The position numbers and the translations under genes are program-made. From NCBI GenBank assembly GCA_037102815.1, contig BTPP01000001.1, forward strand, positions 2,629,001 to 2,693,000: 64,000 bases of DNA, written 5' to 3'. The stretch is from Neurospora intermedia. Taxonomy: Eukaryota > Ascomycota > Sordariomycetes > Sordariales > Sordariaceae. Positions 23,351 through 34,295 of the stretch are shown here, piece after piece. Position 1 is the stretch's first letter, and every line of letters begins with the position of its first letter. The notes below the pieces were generated by a model. It did not search any database, was not told the DNA's origin, and worked only from the letters and a program-made list of their open reading frames with translations.

Positions 23351-25238
23351 ATTTAATTCCCTAAGCGCTTACAAACTCTAAGGATTTATAGCTATATAGT
23401 ATTAAATTTAGTTAATTATATAATAAAAATAATTATTATATAGTAATTATATACTTATGCAATCTCCTCCAGCTATTTTATATAGAATTAAAGTTTAGAA
23501 TTACTATTAATGCAACTATATAGTATTAGTAGTTTCTTTATTATATATAAATTATATATATAACCGTTCTAATACTTACTTAGGTTCGGTTAAGAACCGG
23601 GCGTACTTCTAACTATAAAATAATACCTAGCGCTTTAATATACTATAGCGCTTTTAATATTTAAGCTTTATTCCTAAATTGGATATATAAATTTATACTT
23701 CCCTAACGCTACGCTCGAAGGCGTACAATTCAACCTAAGTACGGATATAGTTGAGAACTATTACGTTTAAATAAGTATAAACCAATTATTTAATAAATTA
23801 AAAATAAGTAGGCTTACCTACCCTAGTATAACTATTGCGAAAATATTTACGAAGTTATATAATACCCGTTAATATATATCCTATATATAATTGGTAATAT
23901 AAATATAAAATATATGTCCCGCTAGTTAGAAGCTGTGTAATTATATATATAGGTTATATCCTCGCTAATAAAACAATTAAATTTATAAAGTTAATACTAG
24001 TATATAACTATTTATATTATAAATATATTTATATGAGGTCGTTTACTATAGAGATTTAAACGGCCGGGTTGGGGGGGTACGTATTATTTAATATAGTAAT
24101 TATTAAGACTAGGGTTATTAATTAACTTAATTAATATTTTAAATTAAATTAATATATATTTTATATATAATATATATTAGATACTAATAGTTTCGAGTAG
24201 GGATACTAACCTCCCTCTCCGCTCGCTACCTTTAAAATTTAAATATTAATTATAAATTGGAAAACCTAAATAACTTAATATAAAACTTATTAGGAGGTAC
24301 TTATCTAGTATTATTATAGGGGATCGGGCCTATATAAGTACAAATATATATTAGAATATAATACTAAGCTTTATATTGAATATATATACTATAAAAATAT
24401 CCCTATTCGCCCGGGTTCTCCTCGGTAAGGACTATTACGCCTAAATTGAAGAATACTTTAAAGCTACATCGATTTAAGTTTAACTAAAGGTAATTTATAA
24501 TATACAATTATTTAATATTCGTTATTAAATAATTTTAATTATAAAGAAGAGTTGTTAGGTTTAAATATACCCTAGATATATATATTTATATATAAATATC
24601 GTATTTATAAGACGAGAGAGTATTAAAATATAAATTGAATTAAATATCCTAACGAAGTGTATATATAAATAATAATACTCCGAGGCTCTAAACGGACAAA
24701 TTATTGTAAATTGAAATAAAGTATATAGTTTAATATTAATAAAGTAAAATCGAACCGATTGAATAGAATAATAAGTAAGTAATTTAAAAGTTCAAACGAA
24801 GTCGGATAGTAAATAACCTAAAATATTATACTTCCTCTTATATAAAAGTAAATCTATTTCTCTCCTTCTCCTTCCCCTCTATTCTACTAAAGTACTAAAC
24901 TCTAGCCAATTCGATATATAAAATTTATATATCGATTCTTTTACTACTGTGTCTTATATTCGTTAATAGCTATATATAAAGTACTATTATTTTATTTTTA
25001 TACTATATTTAATGTAAAAGTGGTTTAAGCGAGGTATAATATAACTTTTAAATATATTTTTCCTTCGCCTCGCATTGTTACTCCTATTTCGTATTATTAA
25101 TACCTACCTCTATTATTTTATACCTCGCAATTTAATAATATAGAATTATAGCGTTATAGTAAGTACAATTCTAATTATTACTAAGAACGATTGGATATAC
25201 TATGTATATATTAATTTAAATATATTAAAGTAGTCGCT

Positions 25239-26470
25239 ATAGATTTAGAATTAATATAGGCAAATAGGCTAAATAAAGCTAAAATCCTAGCCAAAATAAC
25301 CTTCGTTATAAATAACCCTAACTTAAAATATAAGTATTTCTATAGTCCAATACCGTTTAATCGTATAATTACTTTATTAAAGTATAATACTAGGATATAA
25401 ATTATAACTCTTTTTTCTCTATAACCCTACTTAAATATACTAATTCAAATTACTAATTATAAAGTAAATATTACAAATAATTTACAATACGGCTATATCT
25501 TTACAACTCTATAATTACGTATTAAATATCTCAATTTAAAGTATTCCTCCAATATTAATATCGATTCTATTATAAATAATCCGTCATATATAAAGATAAA
25601 GGCTACGAGAAGGTAATCGACTAACTTTATATTTAATATATATATACAAAACTTACTTTATTCTATATTTAGTACGCTTATTTAATATATCCTATTCCGA
25701 CGGTAGTATTTCACCTCCTTTCTAAGCATCCCGAAAGATAAGGCAAAATTATTTAATACTATTGCCGAAGCTTATAAACGAATATTATAAATATACTTAA
25801 ATAGGTCTTAATTTAATAAATTATCTAACGTAATCGTTTAGAATTACTAATAATATATTTACAAACAAATATAGCGACTATTTCCACTATTTAATATATT
25901 ATTATATAAATTCTATTTATATATACTATATATATTAATAATATATAATCTAATAGACAATACCCTCGCGGTAATAGTAAATTAAGATATATTATAAAAA
26001 GAAGCCCTTTACCTATATACCCAAAATTTAATTAGAATTTATAAATATACGTTAGCCCTACCCCTACTCTACAACAACTAAATATAAATAATTTTCCTAA
26101 TTAGCAAATATACCCGGCAAATAATATAAATAAATTATATACCAATATATATTAATTATATATTTAGTCCAACCTCCGTATAATTAAAAGAAATATAAGG
26201 GCCGCCCTTTGTAATTTTATACTAATTATTCGTATAGAGGATAAATTATTTAGAACGTTTAAGAAAGAGATAGACGAGGATAGGAAGGAATAGGAAGTAT
26301 ATTTTACGAAAGCCGAAAATAGTACTATTATTTCGATTAAACGGCTCGAAATAAACCCCTTTAAAAGTATCCTACAATAGTAAAAGTACGTACTAAATAA
26401 TTTATTACCCATCGTACCCCCTTCGCCATTATATACTCTTACCTCTCTTCCGAATAAAGGGGTAAATTAA
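25239..26470 (+). pseudogene. RIP-decayed reading frame, unknown product
   Basis: Frame 25239 is open apart from RIP-type stops to about 26,190. Coding then appears to continue in another frame from 26,168 (NLRIIKRNIRAALC, FRTFKKEIDEDRKEQEVYF, NPFKSIL), with only four stops in the first 100 codons of that part. The frame change implies an indel, or two overlapping frames. Short legible motifs include ANRLNKAKILAKITF at the start and SIPKDKAKLFNTIAEAYKR near 25.75 kb. No family is recognised. Confidence 0.4.
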
Positions 26471-26685
26471 ATATCTTCTCTTTAATATATCCTAAATATA
26501 TACTAATTTAATATAGGATAATAACTTTATACTTACCGTACTAAATAATTTACTACCCGTCGCACCCCCTTCGTTATTATATACTCCTACCTCTCTTCTA
26601 AATAAAAGGGTAAATTAAATATCTTTTATTTAATATATTCTAAATATATATTAATTTAATACAAAATAATAACTTTATACTTACT
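26390..26685. repeat. 148-bp direct duplication
   Basis: Two adjacent copies start GTACTAAATAATTTA at 26390 and 26538. The C-rich stretch (CCCCCTTCG) and the ATAACTTTATACTTAC end recur at the same spacing. Differences are almost all transitions. The duplication covers the end of the decayed frame at 25.2-26.5 kb. Confidence 0.85.
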
Positions 26686-27619
26686 ATACCGGACGCCGCT
26701 ATTAATTAGAGTAATATAGTAAATTAGAGCCTAAAACCTAATAAACCTCCTATAATTTCTCTTTTAAACTCGCTTACTTTATTTAATAATTTAATAAATC
26801 GTATTAGGGTATCGGTTATTATAGTTCCTCCTCCCGACTAGTCTACAATTTCAAACTTTATAAATATCAATAAACGTTTAGTAAATTAAGTATAATATAT
26901 CCTACTATATATATATAGAATTTATATTTAACTTTTTAATAGGACTATAATAATAAATTATTGGATCTCGCTAAGGATATAGTAGAGTTGTTAAATTGAA
27001 ACTTTAACGGAAAAGAACTAGAACTCCCTTCCCTCTAAAAAGTAAATTAGATTTCCTATTTTCGATTTACTTAAATATATATACTAAACTTATATTAATT
27101 AGTATAGGATACTACCCCTTCTATTATTCGCCCTATAAGATTAAAGTGAACCGCAATATAAATAATTAATTATTCTTCTCAATTTAGGAAGAATAGAAAG
27201 TATAAGTACAATTAAATCTATAAATATAAATATTAATATTAATAAATTTCTACCGTCTAGTAGGTTTCTATCTAATTTCCTCTTATATATATTATATATA
27301 TTAATACTTATTATACCGATAAGCGATACTCTCTTTTCGAATATATATAAGCTTATATTTATAAATAGAATTCCTATATTTAATAAGTACTATAGTTTAT
27401 TATAGATTATAATAGCTCGGGCTACCTCACTAGAACTAATCTAATTTAATTTAATTATTTTATATTATAAAAAATATTAAGTTTACTAGTAATAATATAA
27501 GGGGGCTTATTCCCTCTACCGCTAGTAAGATAATTAATTATTTACCTACTTACTAGTATATACGTACTTATTCTTCTTATTTATACAATATTCCTTAATA
27601 AAGTATCGTATTACAATTG

Positions 27620-30600
27620 GTTCTTTTATTGTAACATATGAAAATCATATATCATTACATTGCATAAAATACATTAGAAGAACTTGGCCAATGCGCAAGT
27701 GTAATTTATTAAAATAGCGGCTATTCACGGCAATTTGCGGGCTTATCGAACTATCTGTACAAAGAAGGTACCAAAAGCGACTTGGCACGTGATCAGACCC
27801 ATATTTTCTAATGCCCCCATTCACCGTCCCCCGAAAATACCTGTCGACTGATCGGTCAAAGATCGAGTGATACCATGTGTCAAGTCTTCCCGGCCGGTAG
27901 TATGTACGCGGGTAACGATTAACAGCGGCACTGGCTTTGCAGTCGGTTGGAGAACTTGGGCTGGTCATGTGATGGATGTGTTATTACATAAAAAGAAGCC
28001 GGAGAAGGTCGATCCCATGACCCTACCGTTTTTTATTTTATTTTTTTCACTGTTTCCTTCGTCGATGCTGTGACTGACGCCTTTTTTTCTATTGGGAGCA
28101 AATCTTCTCCTTCCTCAAGTCTTACACTAGTGAATGATGACTTGGGAAGAAGGTGGGTACGGTTCCTGAACTTTCGTCGCGCGCTTAGAAAAGGTCGTTG
28201 GCCTGATGAAAAATGTTGCAAGGTCACCAGGGATAGTCCCTTCCCGGGGATAAAGCCGAGTCTGGGTTGAACTGCTTGTTTGATAGTATCGAGAGCAAAA
28301 CACTGCGTTTATGAACCATATTGATACAAACAAATGTCTGAGGATAGTCACGCCGGTGTTCACCTGGAGTGAATCTCCGATATCCATGGACGGCTTCGAA
28401 ATCTCTTTGTCAAGCCCGGCCGGCGATTGACGCGGCGTGGCTGTAGGCGCAGTACCACCAATACGCACCTACCTACTTCAGTTGTGCAACTACCTGAGAC
28501 CATGATAGCTGCCTCTTTTGGTCAATGGAACAAAAGAGGAGAAGAACATCAAATTGATAACGATATGCCAAAGGTTGTCCATCCTGTCTATCAACTACAC
28601 CACGAACAGAAATTCCAAAAATGGATCCAGCTAGGGCGGTAACATCACGTAACAAGATAGGCGCCGATACGGTGAGATTACGCCGTTGAAATTCACTGAT
28701 AGGACGGAGCCACGCCCTTGGATGCTCGTGCTGCAGACCCGGAATGCAGTCCCCTCATGCAGGTCCATGAGAAAAAGTCGAGAGCCCCGATAAGGAAGCC
28801 CAAAAAAAGCCTCTTTTATCCATTCACCCCCCGGTGCACCAGGTGTGTTCATTCGAAGCGATGGACCGCTTGTACTGTTGTACCGATGAACCGATGTTAA
28901 ACGTTCTTAACTTTTTTTCTTTTTTCAACCGAACGGCATTGCCGCACTGCAGGGTTGGATAGGAGGTGGGTCTGAGACCGAAGCCCAGGTGGATCAGTTG
29001 GAAGGGCTGGGCCTTCCTTTTTGGAACGTCGTCCAACACCTTTCAACGTCGTTCATTCCTTTTGGTGAAGACAACGACACCTGGTGAAGGTGGGAACCGA
29101 CAGATTTCGACTCAACTTCTGACTGTTTCGCTCGAAATTTTTGTTTGCGCGCTTGGGGCTCTCATATGAATTTTGTTTTTTTTTCGTCTCAGCCATCAGA
29201 TGAATTCCATCGATACTCGGGAGGGTGGAACTTTGAACTGCTGTCGCATGTCGGGCGCTGCGTGGATGTCGCATCTTGTCCTTGGTGGCTGTCATGGGAA
29301 GTCACGGTCCTGGTGTCGGATGTTTTATTGGGTGTATGCCCTGACCTTGGGGAAGGTGCGAGCGCGATGATGTCCATGAGGTGATGAGGGGATGGATGCC
29401 CCTGGAAATGTCGATCTTCAATATCCCTCCGTCTTCGATGCTTCTTGGGCTTCTTCTCCCGCACTACTCAACGCCGTCAACACACAAGCAAGTCCATCTC
29501 GCTATTCAGGTCATGGTCAGAATATTCCAAGTGGAAGTCTGAGTCCGGACTGGTGAGCCACTCGCTCCTCTTCGCTGGGTTTCTGATCCAAATCTTCTCT
29601 CCTTTTATGTCGATGTTTGTGTCTTTTTTGGTGACTATACGGAATCTCTGTTGATGGTGCTCACTCTCCTTGATAGTCTACCTTTACCACCGCATACCCG
29701 TCGAGCCCCCCCTCAAAGTTCCAGCTGTTTTTATGGGTGTTCATCTCTTGTCTTTCTTGCCTCGTCTCTCATATCAGCCACGAGCCCGGAGGAATCGGAG
29801 GAACAGATGACGAGTGCCCGGAAACGGAAACCCGTCAATAATGTGTATTCGTTGCCATATATCATGCAGCGAAATGTATACCGGAAGCTCTGTCTGTTCC
29901 AGTGATCAATACAAGTTCCGCCGAATGGCATGGACCACTTGTTTGGTGGGAGGTTATCGCGATGCTGTGTCAGAGCTGCTTGGCCATGACACCCAAGGGG
30001 CAAGCTTGAAAGGTCTTCCTAATTGATCGCAGTGGTCTGAATCTTTTGCGTCGGAGTTTGGAGATGAAATCGGCGCACTAGAGGCACTTCGCGAGCTCTT
30101 CCTCCCGTCATCCCATCTTTCTGTTTGGAATCACCACCAGCAACGGAGATGGTCATCTCTTCCTTCAAACAACATTCAGTCGGCTCCATAATGAGACCGT
30201 GACGGGGTTTTCGCCGGAAAATCAGTATTTACTTCGTCCTCGCCATCGTTCAGAAACTTCCTCCTTGCATCAAAAGGCCAGCTTCTCGGGTCCTTGTTTG
30301 CTTTGGTGGCAGCACATGGACACGATCTTGAGCAACATCCCAAGACATCAGGAATCCTGACATACGCTGTTTACGTCAAGGTACGTTCCGTCTTCCGTTA
30401 CTTGATCTCCGCCTTGAACGATCACAACCTCACCCATACCTCCTGTCGTCCTCACCTTTGGTATTCCTCCCAGTGAAAAAGGATCACGGTAATCCCACAG
30501 GAAAACTTCTCATGGGCAAAGACTACATTCACAAAACTTCTGGTTTCCAAAGTTTGAGTGTCCTGTATCTTGCGTGGGTCCATTTGGGCACGCTTGATCT

Positions 30601-31399
30601 CATCAAGTCGCTCGCGGGATACATCTAGGATGTGTCGTTCACGGAACAGTCGCACCATTGGCACATCAAGGTCTACTCGAGGCCTCCAATATTGTGGACT
30701 GCTACGGCGCCGTAGCAGACCTGGCTTCGACCAGCTCTTGAATCAGACCACTAACTTGGATTCAGGTCCTGAACGATTTCAAACCTTAGTAAATAGCTGG
30801 AGATCGAATACTATCAAATCAATCGCCCCGTTGGCTTCACCTGTCCAGCCCGTGGTCCGTTAATGGTTGTTGCCTAGGGCGACAAGGTTTGGATCTTGTC
30901 TGGGTCAACACCATCCTCATACGATCACGACCTGAAAATACCCATTCACCACCAGTTCTCTTGGTCCGGCAGGCATTGCAACCTTCTTCCCACCCTGCCA
31001 TTCGCTTGACGGCCCGGCAAAACCACATTTGACCAAGGTGCCTCTACAGCAAGACAAGAACAGCAAAGACATCTTGCAATCGGCCCTCTATCATCAGCAA
31101 CACGGCACCGAAATTCTGCATCCTAGCGTTACCCCTTTTGCCACGCCGACATATCCTTATCGCATTACCGATATCGCCATTGGCGCCGACATTCCACACC
31201 CATCCCTCACGGGGAATACCCTCGTGTCTCCGGCATTGGACTATCATCTGAGCATCCTATCTTTAGCAACCCAACATCGGTATCTTGCATCTTCCTGTTA
31301 CCCCTTGAACGGCCGCACGAAAGTTTCACAGCTTTACCGGCACTATCTTCATCGCCGACTTTCCATAAGAATCATCCGAGCCTCCTATTTTCAGCAAAA
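27620..31399. other. Gene-poor transition zone between RIP block and gene region
   Basis: Composition is normal here (CpA and TpG frequent). All open frames are short, overlap one another on both strands and lack domains, so I call no gene. A perfect 20-bp palindrome lies at 30699-30718. CAAG-GTACGT at about 30,378 and TTTTCAG at 31,388-31,394 could be the ends of 5' UTR introns of the downstream gene, but this is not provable from sequence alone. Confidence 0.6.
30699..30718. repeat. Perfect 20-bp palindrome
   Basis: CTGCTACGGCGCCGTAGCAG equals its own reverse complement. It could form a hairpin or be a dimeric protein-binding site. It lies in non-coding DNA about 680 bp before the next gene. 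Confidence 0.85.
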
Positions 31400-32965
31400 A
31401 TGCCGGCTATGTCCAGCCTAGCACTCGAGCGCAATAAACGCGCACGCCTACGCCCTCAAGCAGGGATCATATCTCCAAGATCAGATCGGATTTTCCCTCA
31501 GGCCAACCGAGACAGTTATGTCCCACCACGGCAAAGGGTACATGAATGGCTCTTCGACCAACAACACCTTGTGCAGGCAGGCATGATGGCCAATGTCGAT
31601 TCACCACGCTCCATTCGAATGAGCCCAGCCCTCTCAGTAAACATACAATCTACCAGGTTCGAGACACCACCTAGAAACACACAGCCTCTCGGCCCATTGC
31701 CACCTCTCCGACCACCTAAGCGTACTGTGTCATATGGCGGAAACCAAGATGTAGACCCAGAGAACGAAGACAAAAACTTAGACAGCTCCCTGAGGCGTGG
31801 CTTTTCCAGCCTTCTTAAAATACGCCAGGCCAAAAGGATAAGGAATAACCCGCCGCCGCCACCACCACCACCACCACCCCAAAGAAGATCAGCGAACAGA
31901 AGACATGCGGACTCTCAAGCAGTCCGCTCCTTTCGACAGGTGCTACGAGCTCCGGCTATAGATGAAGATGTCGTGACCGCTGAGGTGCTACGAGCTCCGG
32001 CTATAGATGAAGACGTCGAGACCGCTGTATTGGCGCAGGACGGCAAAGACATCTTTCCCTTGCTTATGCTCCCCTTTGAGGTTCGTGAAAAGATTCTAAG
32101 ACACATACTGGTATCCGATAAGCCCGTCTATGTGAAGCGCCTCTGGACTGAACAGGTCCGTTCTATACGCCGCAGTACCCGCGGACGAGGACACGGGGGT
32201 AATGGCGATAAGAGCGAAGAGGAATACACCAATAAAACGACCATTTTACGAACATCCCGTCAAATGCTGGCAGAGGGCAGCTTACTTCTTTACTCACAGA
32301 ATCAGTTCGTTTACCTATTGCGAGACCCTATTCACGCCAAGGTGGATTTCGCTTCCATGCTTAAGGAAGCGCAGAAGTCCCCAAAGAAAACCGAGGGTCG
32401 TGATAAGCGTAAGCGTAAAGCAGACAGCCAATACGGCTTATACGAAATCAACATTGCGAAGTATGGACACTTGCTGCGACATTTAAGTATCGAACTCGAG
32501 CCGAACAGATCCGGCAAACAATACAGGGAGCTTATGGAGCAGGCACTTGAAGTCCTGACTAGCTCCGATAGAAGGGGCAGATACTTGCTTGCTGGCCAAG
32601 TGGTGGATGGAAAAACCCCAAGAATTTCCCTCCACACTTTGAAAATCACCGTGTCACCTGAAAACGATCAGGGTCGCCCTGGCACCGGATCAGTTTCTAA
32701 GAACAGCAGTCAAGGGTCGAGAAGCCCGTATTCGAGCGCCATCGAGCTGTTCGATAGTAGATCACTCGTCATGTATGCGCTCTCCCGCATTGACACCCAA
32801 TTTCTTCGAATCAACATGCATATCGATGAAGGCCCTGATGATGAAGGGGATGACGAATTTGCGGTCAGTACCGGAAAGCGTCATCTGGAGACGACTATCG
32901 ATATGCGTTTCCTTCCGCGTCACACCAAGCAGCTCGAGCTGTCCGAGAACGGTGATTCGTTTTAG
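31400..32965 (+). CDS. F-box/2EXR-like protein, probably nuclear, in-frame TAG before a basic tail
   Basis: A 521-residue frame without introns. Residues 1-150 are disordered and basic, with a run of ten prolines, then two tandem copies of a 15-residue unit (VLRAPAIDEDV...). From about residue 215 it reads FPLLMLPFEVREKILRHIL, the pattern of fungal F-box-like or 2EXR domains (LPxEVRxxIxxxxL). A long mixed region follows (TTILRTSRQMLAEGSLLLY), typical of this poorly characterised expanded fungal group. A substrate-adaptor role is only suggested by the family. The frame ends at TAG (32963-32965), but the same frame continues open and coding-like to 33364. The start ATG directly follows a TTTTCAG, so a 5' UTR intron is possible. 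Translation confidence is high; function is weak. Confidence 0.75.
   Translation: MPAMSSLALERNKRARLRPQAGIISPRSDRIFPQANRDSYVPPRQRVHEWLFDQQHLVQAGMMANVDSPRSIRMSPALSVNIQSTRFETPPRNTQPLGPLPPLRPPKRTVSYGGNQDVDPENEDKNLDSSLRRGFSSLLKIRQAKRIRNNPPPPPPPPPPQRRSANRRHADSQAVRSFRQVLRAPAIDEDVVTAEVLRAPAIDEDVETAVLAQDGKDIFPLLMLPFEVREKILRHILVSDKPVYVKRLWTEQVRSIRRSTRGRGHGGNGDKSEEEYTNKTTILRTSRQMLAEGSLLLYSQNQFVYLLRDPIHAKVDFASMLKEAQKSPKKTEGRDKRKRKADSQYGLYEINIAKYGHLLRHLSIELEPNRSGKQYRELMEQALEVLTSSDRRGRYLLAGQVVDGKTPRISLHTLKITVSPENDQGRPGTGSVSKNSSQGSRSPYSSAIELFDSRSLVMYALSRIDTQFLRINMHIDEGPDDEGDDEFAVSTGKRHLETTIDMRFLPRHTKQLELSENGDSF
31940..32029 (+). repeat. 45-bp in-frame tandem duplication
   Basis: Units 31940-31984 and 31985-32029 are nearly identical and encode VLRAPAIDEDV(V/E)TA twice. 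Three substitutions in the first 42 bases separate them, so the duplication looks recent, and no RIP-type damage is visible. Confidence 0.9.
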
Positions 32966-33364
32966 GTAAACGATCACTTGATGAAGGAGCAGCGAGCCAA
33001 GAGGGGCGAAGAGGCCGAGACAGCACTTCAGACTCTTAAGAGTCGTATGTATGAGGGGTTCGAGAATCCGAATCAGGCTGTAGCCGACGGACTTTGGGAG
33101 GACAATAGCGCCGCCGATATCCGCCGCAAGAAGGAGAGAGCAGAGTTTGAGGCCCGTCTCGAGGGTGATGCTCGTCGCCGGAATGATGACGAGGAAGAGT
33201 CCAGCTCTATTGACGACAGCGACGAAGATGAGAATGATGACGATGACCACGAGATTCGGCCAAAGAAGAGGAAGCTGACGACTCGCGGCCGTGGACGGTA
33301 TGGAGATTCGTTGCTCATTTCTGTAAAACGTGTTGCTGATGGATTGGTTGTTTCCAGGTCTTGA
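32966..33364 (+). CDS. Probable C-terminal continuation after the in-frame TAG
   Basis: Directly after the TAG, in the same frame, comes a 132-codon open stretch with strong coding character: MKEQRAKRGEEAETALQTL, a conserved-looking LWEDNSAADIRRKKERAEFE, then an acidic run and a PKKRKL nuclear-localisation-like motif. Three explanations fit. (1) A 102-nt in-frame intron (GTCAGT at 32864 to TTTTAG at 32965) removes the stop, giving 620 residues. (2) The stop is read through. (3) CAG became TAG, a RIP-type change, and the tail is lost. The intron would also remove a coding-like segment, so it may be alternative. Confidence 0.5.
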   Translation, partial: VNDHLMKEQRAKRGEEAETALQTLKSRMYEGFENPNQAVADGLWEDNSAADIRRKKERAEFEARLEGDARRRNDDEEESSSIDDSDEDENDDDDHEIRPKKRKLTTRGRGRYGDSLLISVKRVADGLVVSRS

Positions 33365-34295
33365 ATTTCTCCGTTTTTTTTTCTTATTTCTCTTATCATC
33401 AACCTCCCGACATTGATATTCCGAGTATGCGATCTCCTCAAAATGGCGTCGCACAAGAACGAAGGAGTTCCAATGGGTCAAGAAGCTCCGATGCAACATC
33501 TTATCGGCGTCGGAATTGTAACCTTATTCATCGCTGATGGGATTTGAGGCCCCGTTAGCCAACGTCTTCGACTGCGTCCTGGTCAGCATATGGCAATGAG
33601 AGAAAGGGCAAGGCAGGGATTTGGAGGCTGGAAGAGGGACAATACTATATCTATTGATGGGAGGAACTTGGTGAACGAAGGGAGGAACTTGCTGGTTGGT
33701 TCATGGTTTTCTTATGCACAATCCTGGAGCTATTGAAGTGAAAACGGGCAGAATGCTTCTAGTCTTTCAAGTGGAAAAGTCATCTTGAACGCGGGGATCT
33801 CCTATCACATTGTATACTATGTATGCGATGGCAAGCAGCTAAATCCGGGGAGTCATCATTCTTATGCTCGCAAACATTCTGGTGGTCTATTGAGTCCAGT
33901 GGAGGGATTTGACAAATGGGTACGACAATACCCAGTCACACAATAGCACCAACAAGAGCTGAAGCGTTTGAGCTCGATGTAGCAAGCAGTTTGCATGACC
34001 TCGATAGCTTTATCACATATGCATTGGTCTTTGACATTGACACTTGGAGAGTTCTCATCCTGTTCCAGATCGTCCAACAAATCATGTAAATTCCCTGGTA
34101 CCTGACATCAAACCGTCACTCCCTCACCCGTAGTATCTCAAACAAAAAATTCCCGTAATTCCCTCCTTATTCCAGACTCCTAATGCTGAAAGCGAAGAAT
34201 ATGACAAACATGTAATTGATATAACTTGTCACCGCCTCTACGTTTCCCCTCTCACTCACCACCCACGACCCCAATCTGTGGATATCATTTCACAT
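33365..34295. other. Intergenic region, no gene seen
   Basis: About 930 bp between two convergent genes (the F-box-like gene on + and the polymerase delta subunit on -). There are only short overlapping open frames and no recognisable domain or RNA gene. Confidence 0.6.

Larger units (their letters stand above)
19835..27620. other. RIP-degraded AT-rich block, right part
   Basis: The composition is the same as to the left of the retrotransposon (CpA and TpG depleted, CpG retained). It contains two long decayed plus-strand frames (20.34-23.35 kb and 25.24-26.47 kb), a 78-bp and a 148-bp repeat, and otherwise AT-rich DNA without recognisable features (23.4-25.2 kb and 26.7-27.6 kb). The RIP signature ends within roughly 50 bp around 27,620. 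Confidence 0.85.

Noticed and set aside
33323-33357. A GTAAAA...TTTCCAG segment near the end of the F-box-like tail that looks like an intron
   Set aside because: It would be only 35 nt, below the usual minimum for fungal introns.
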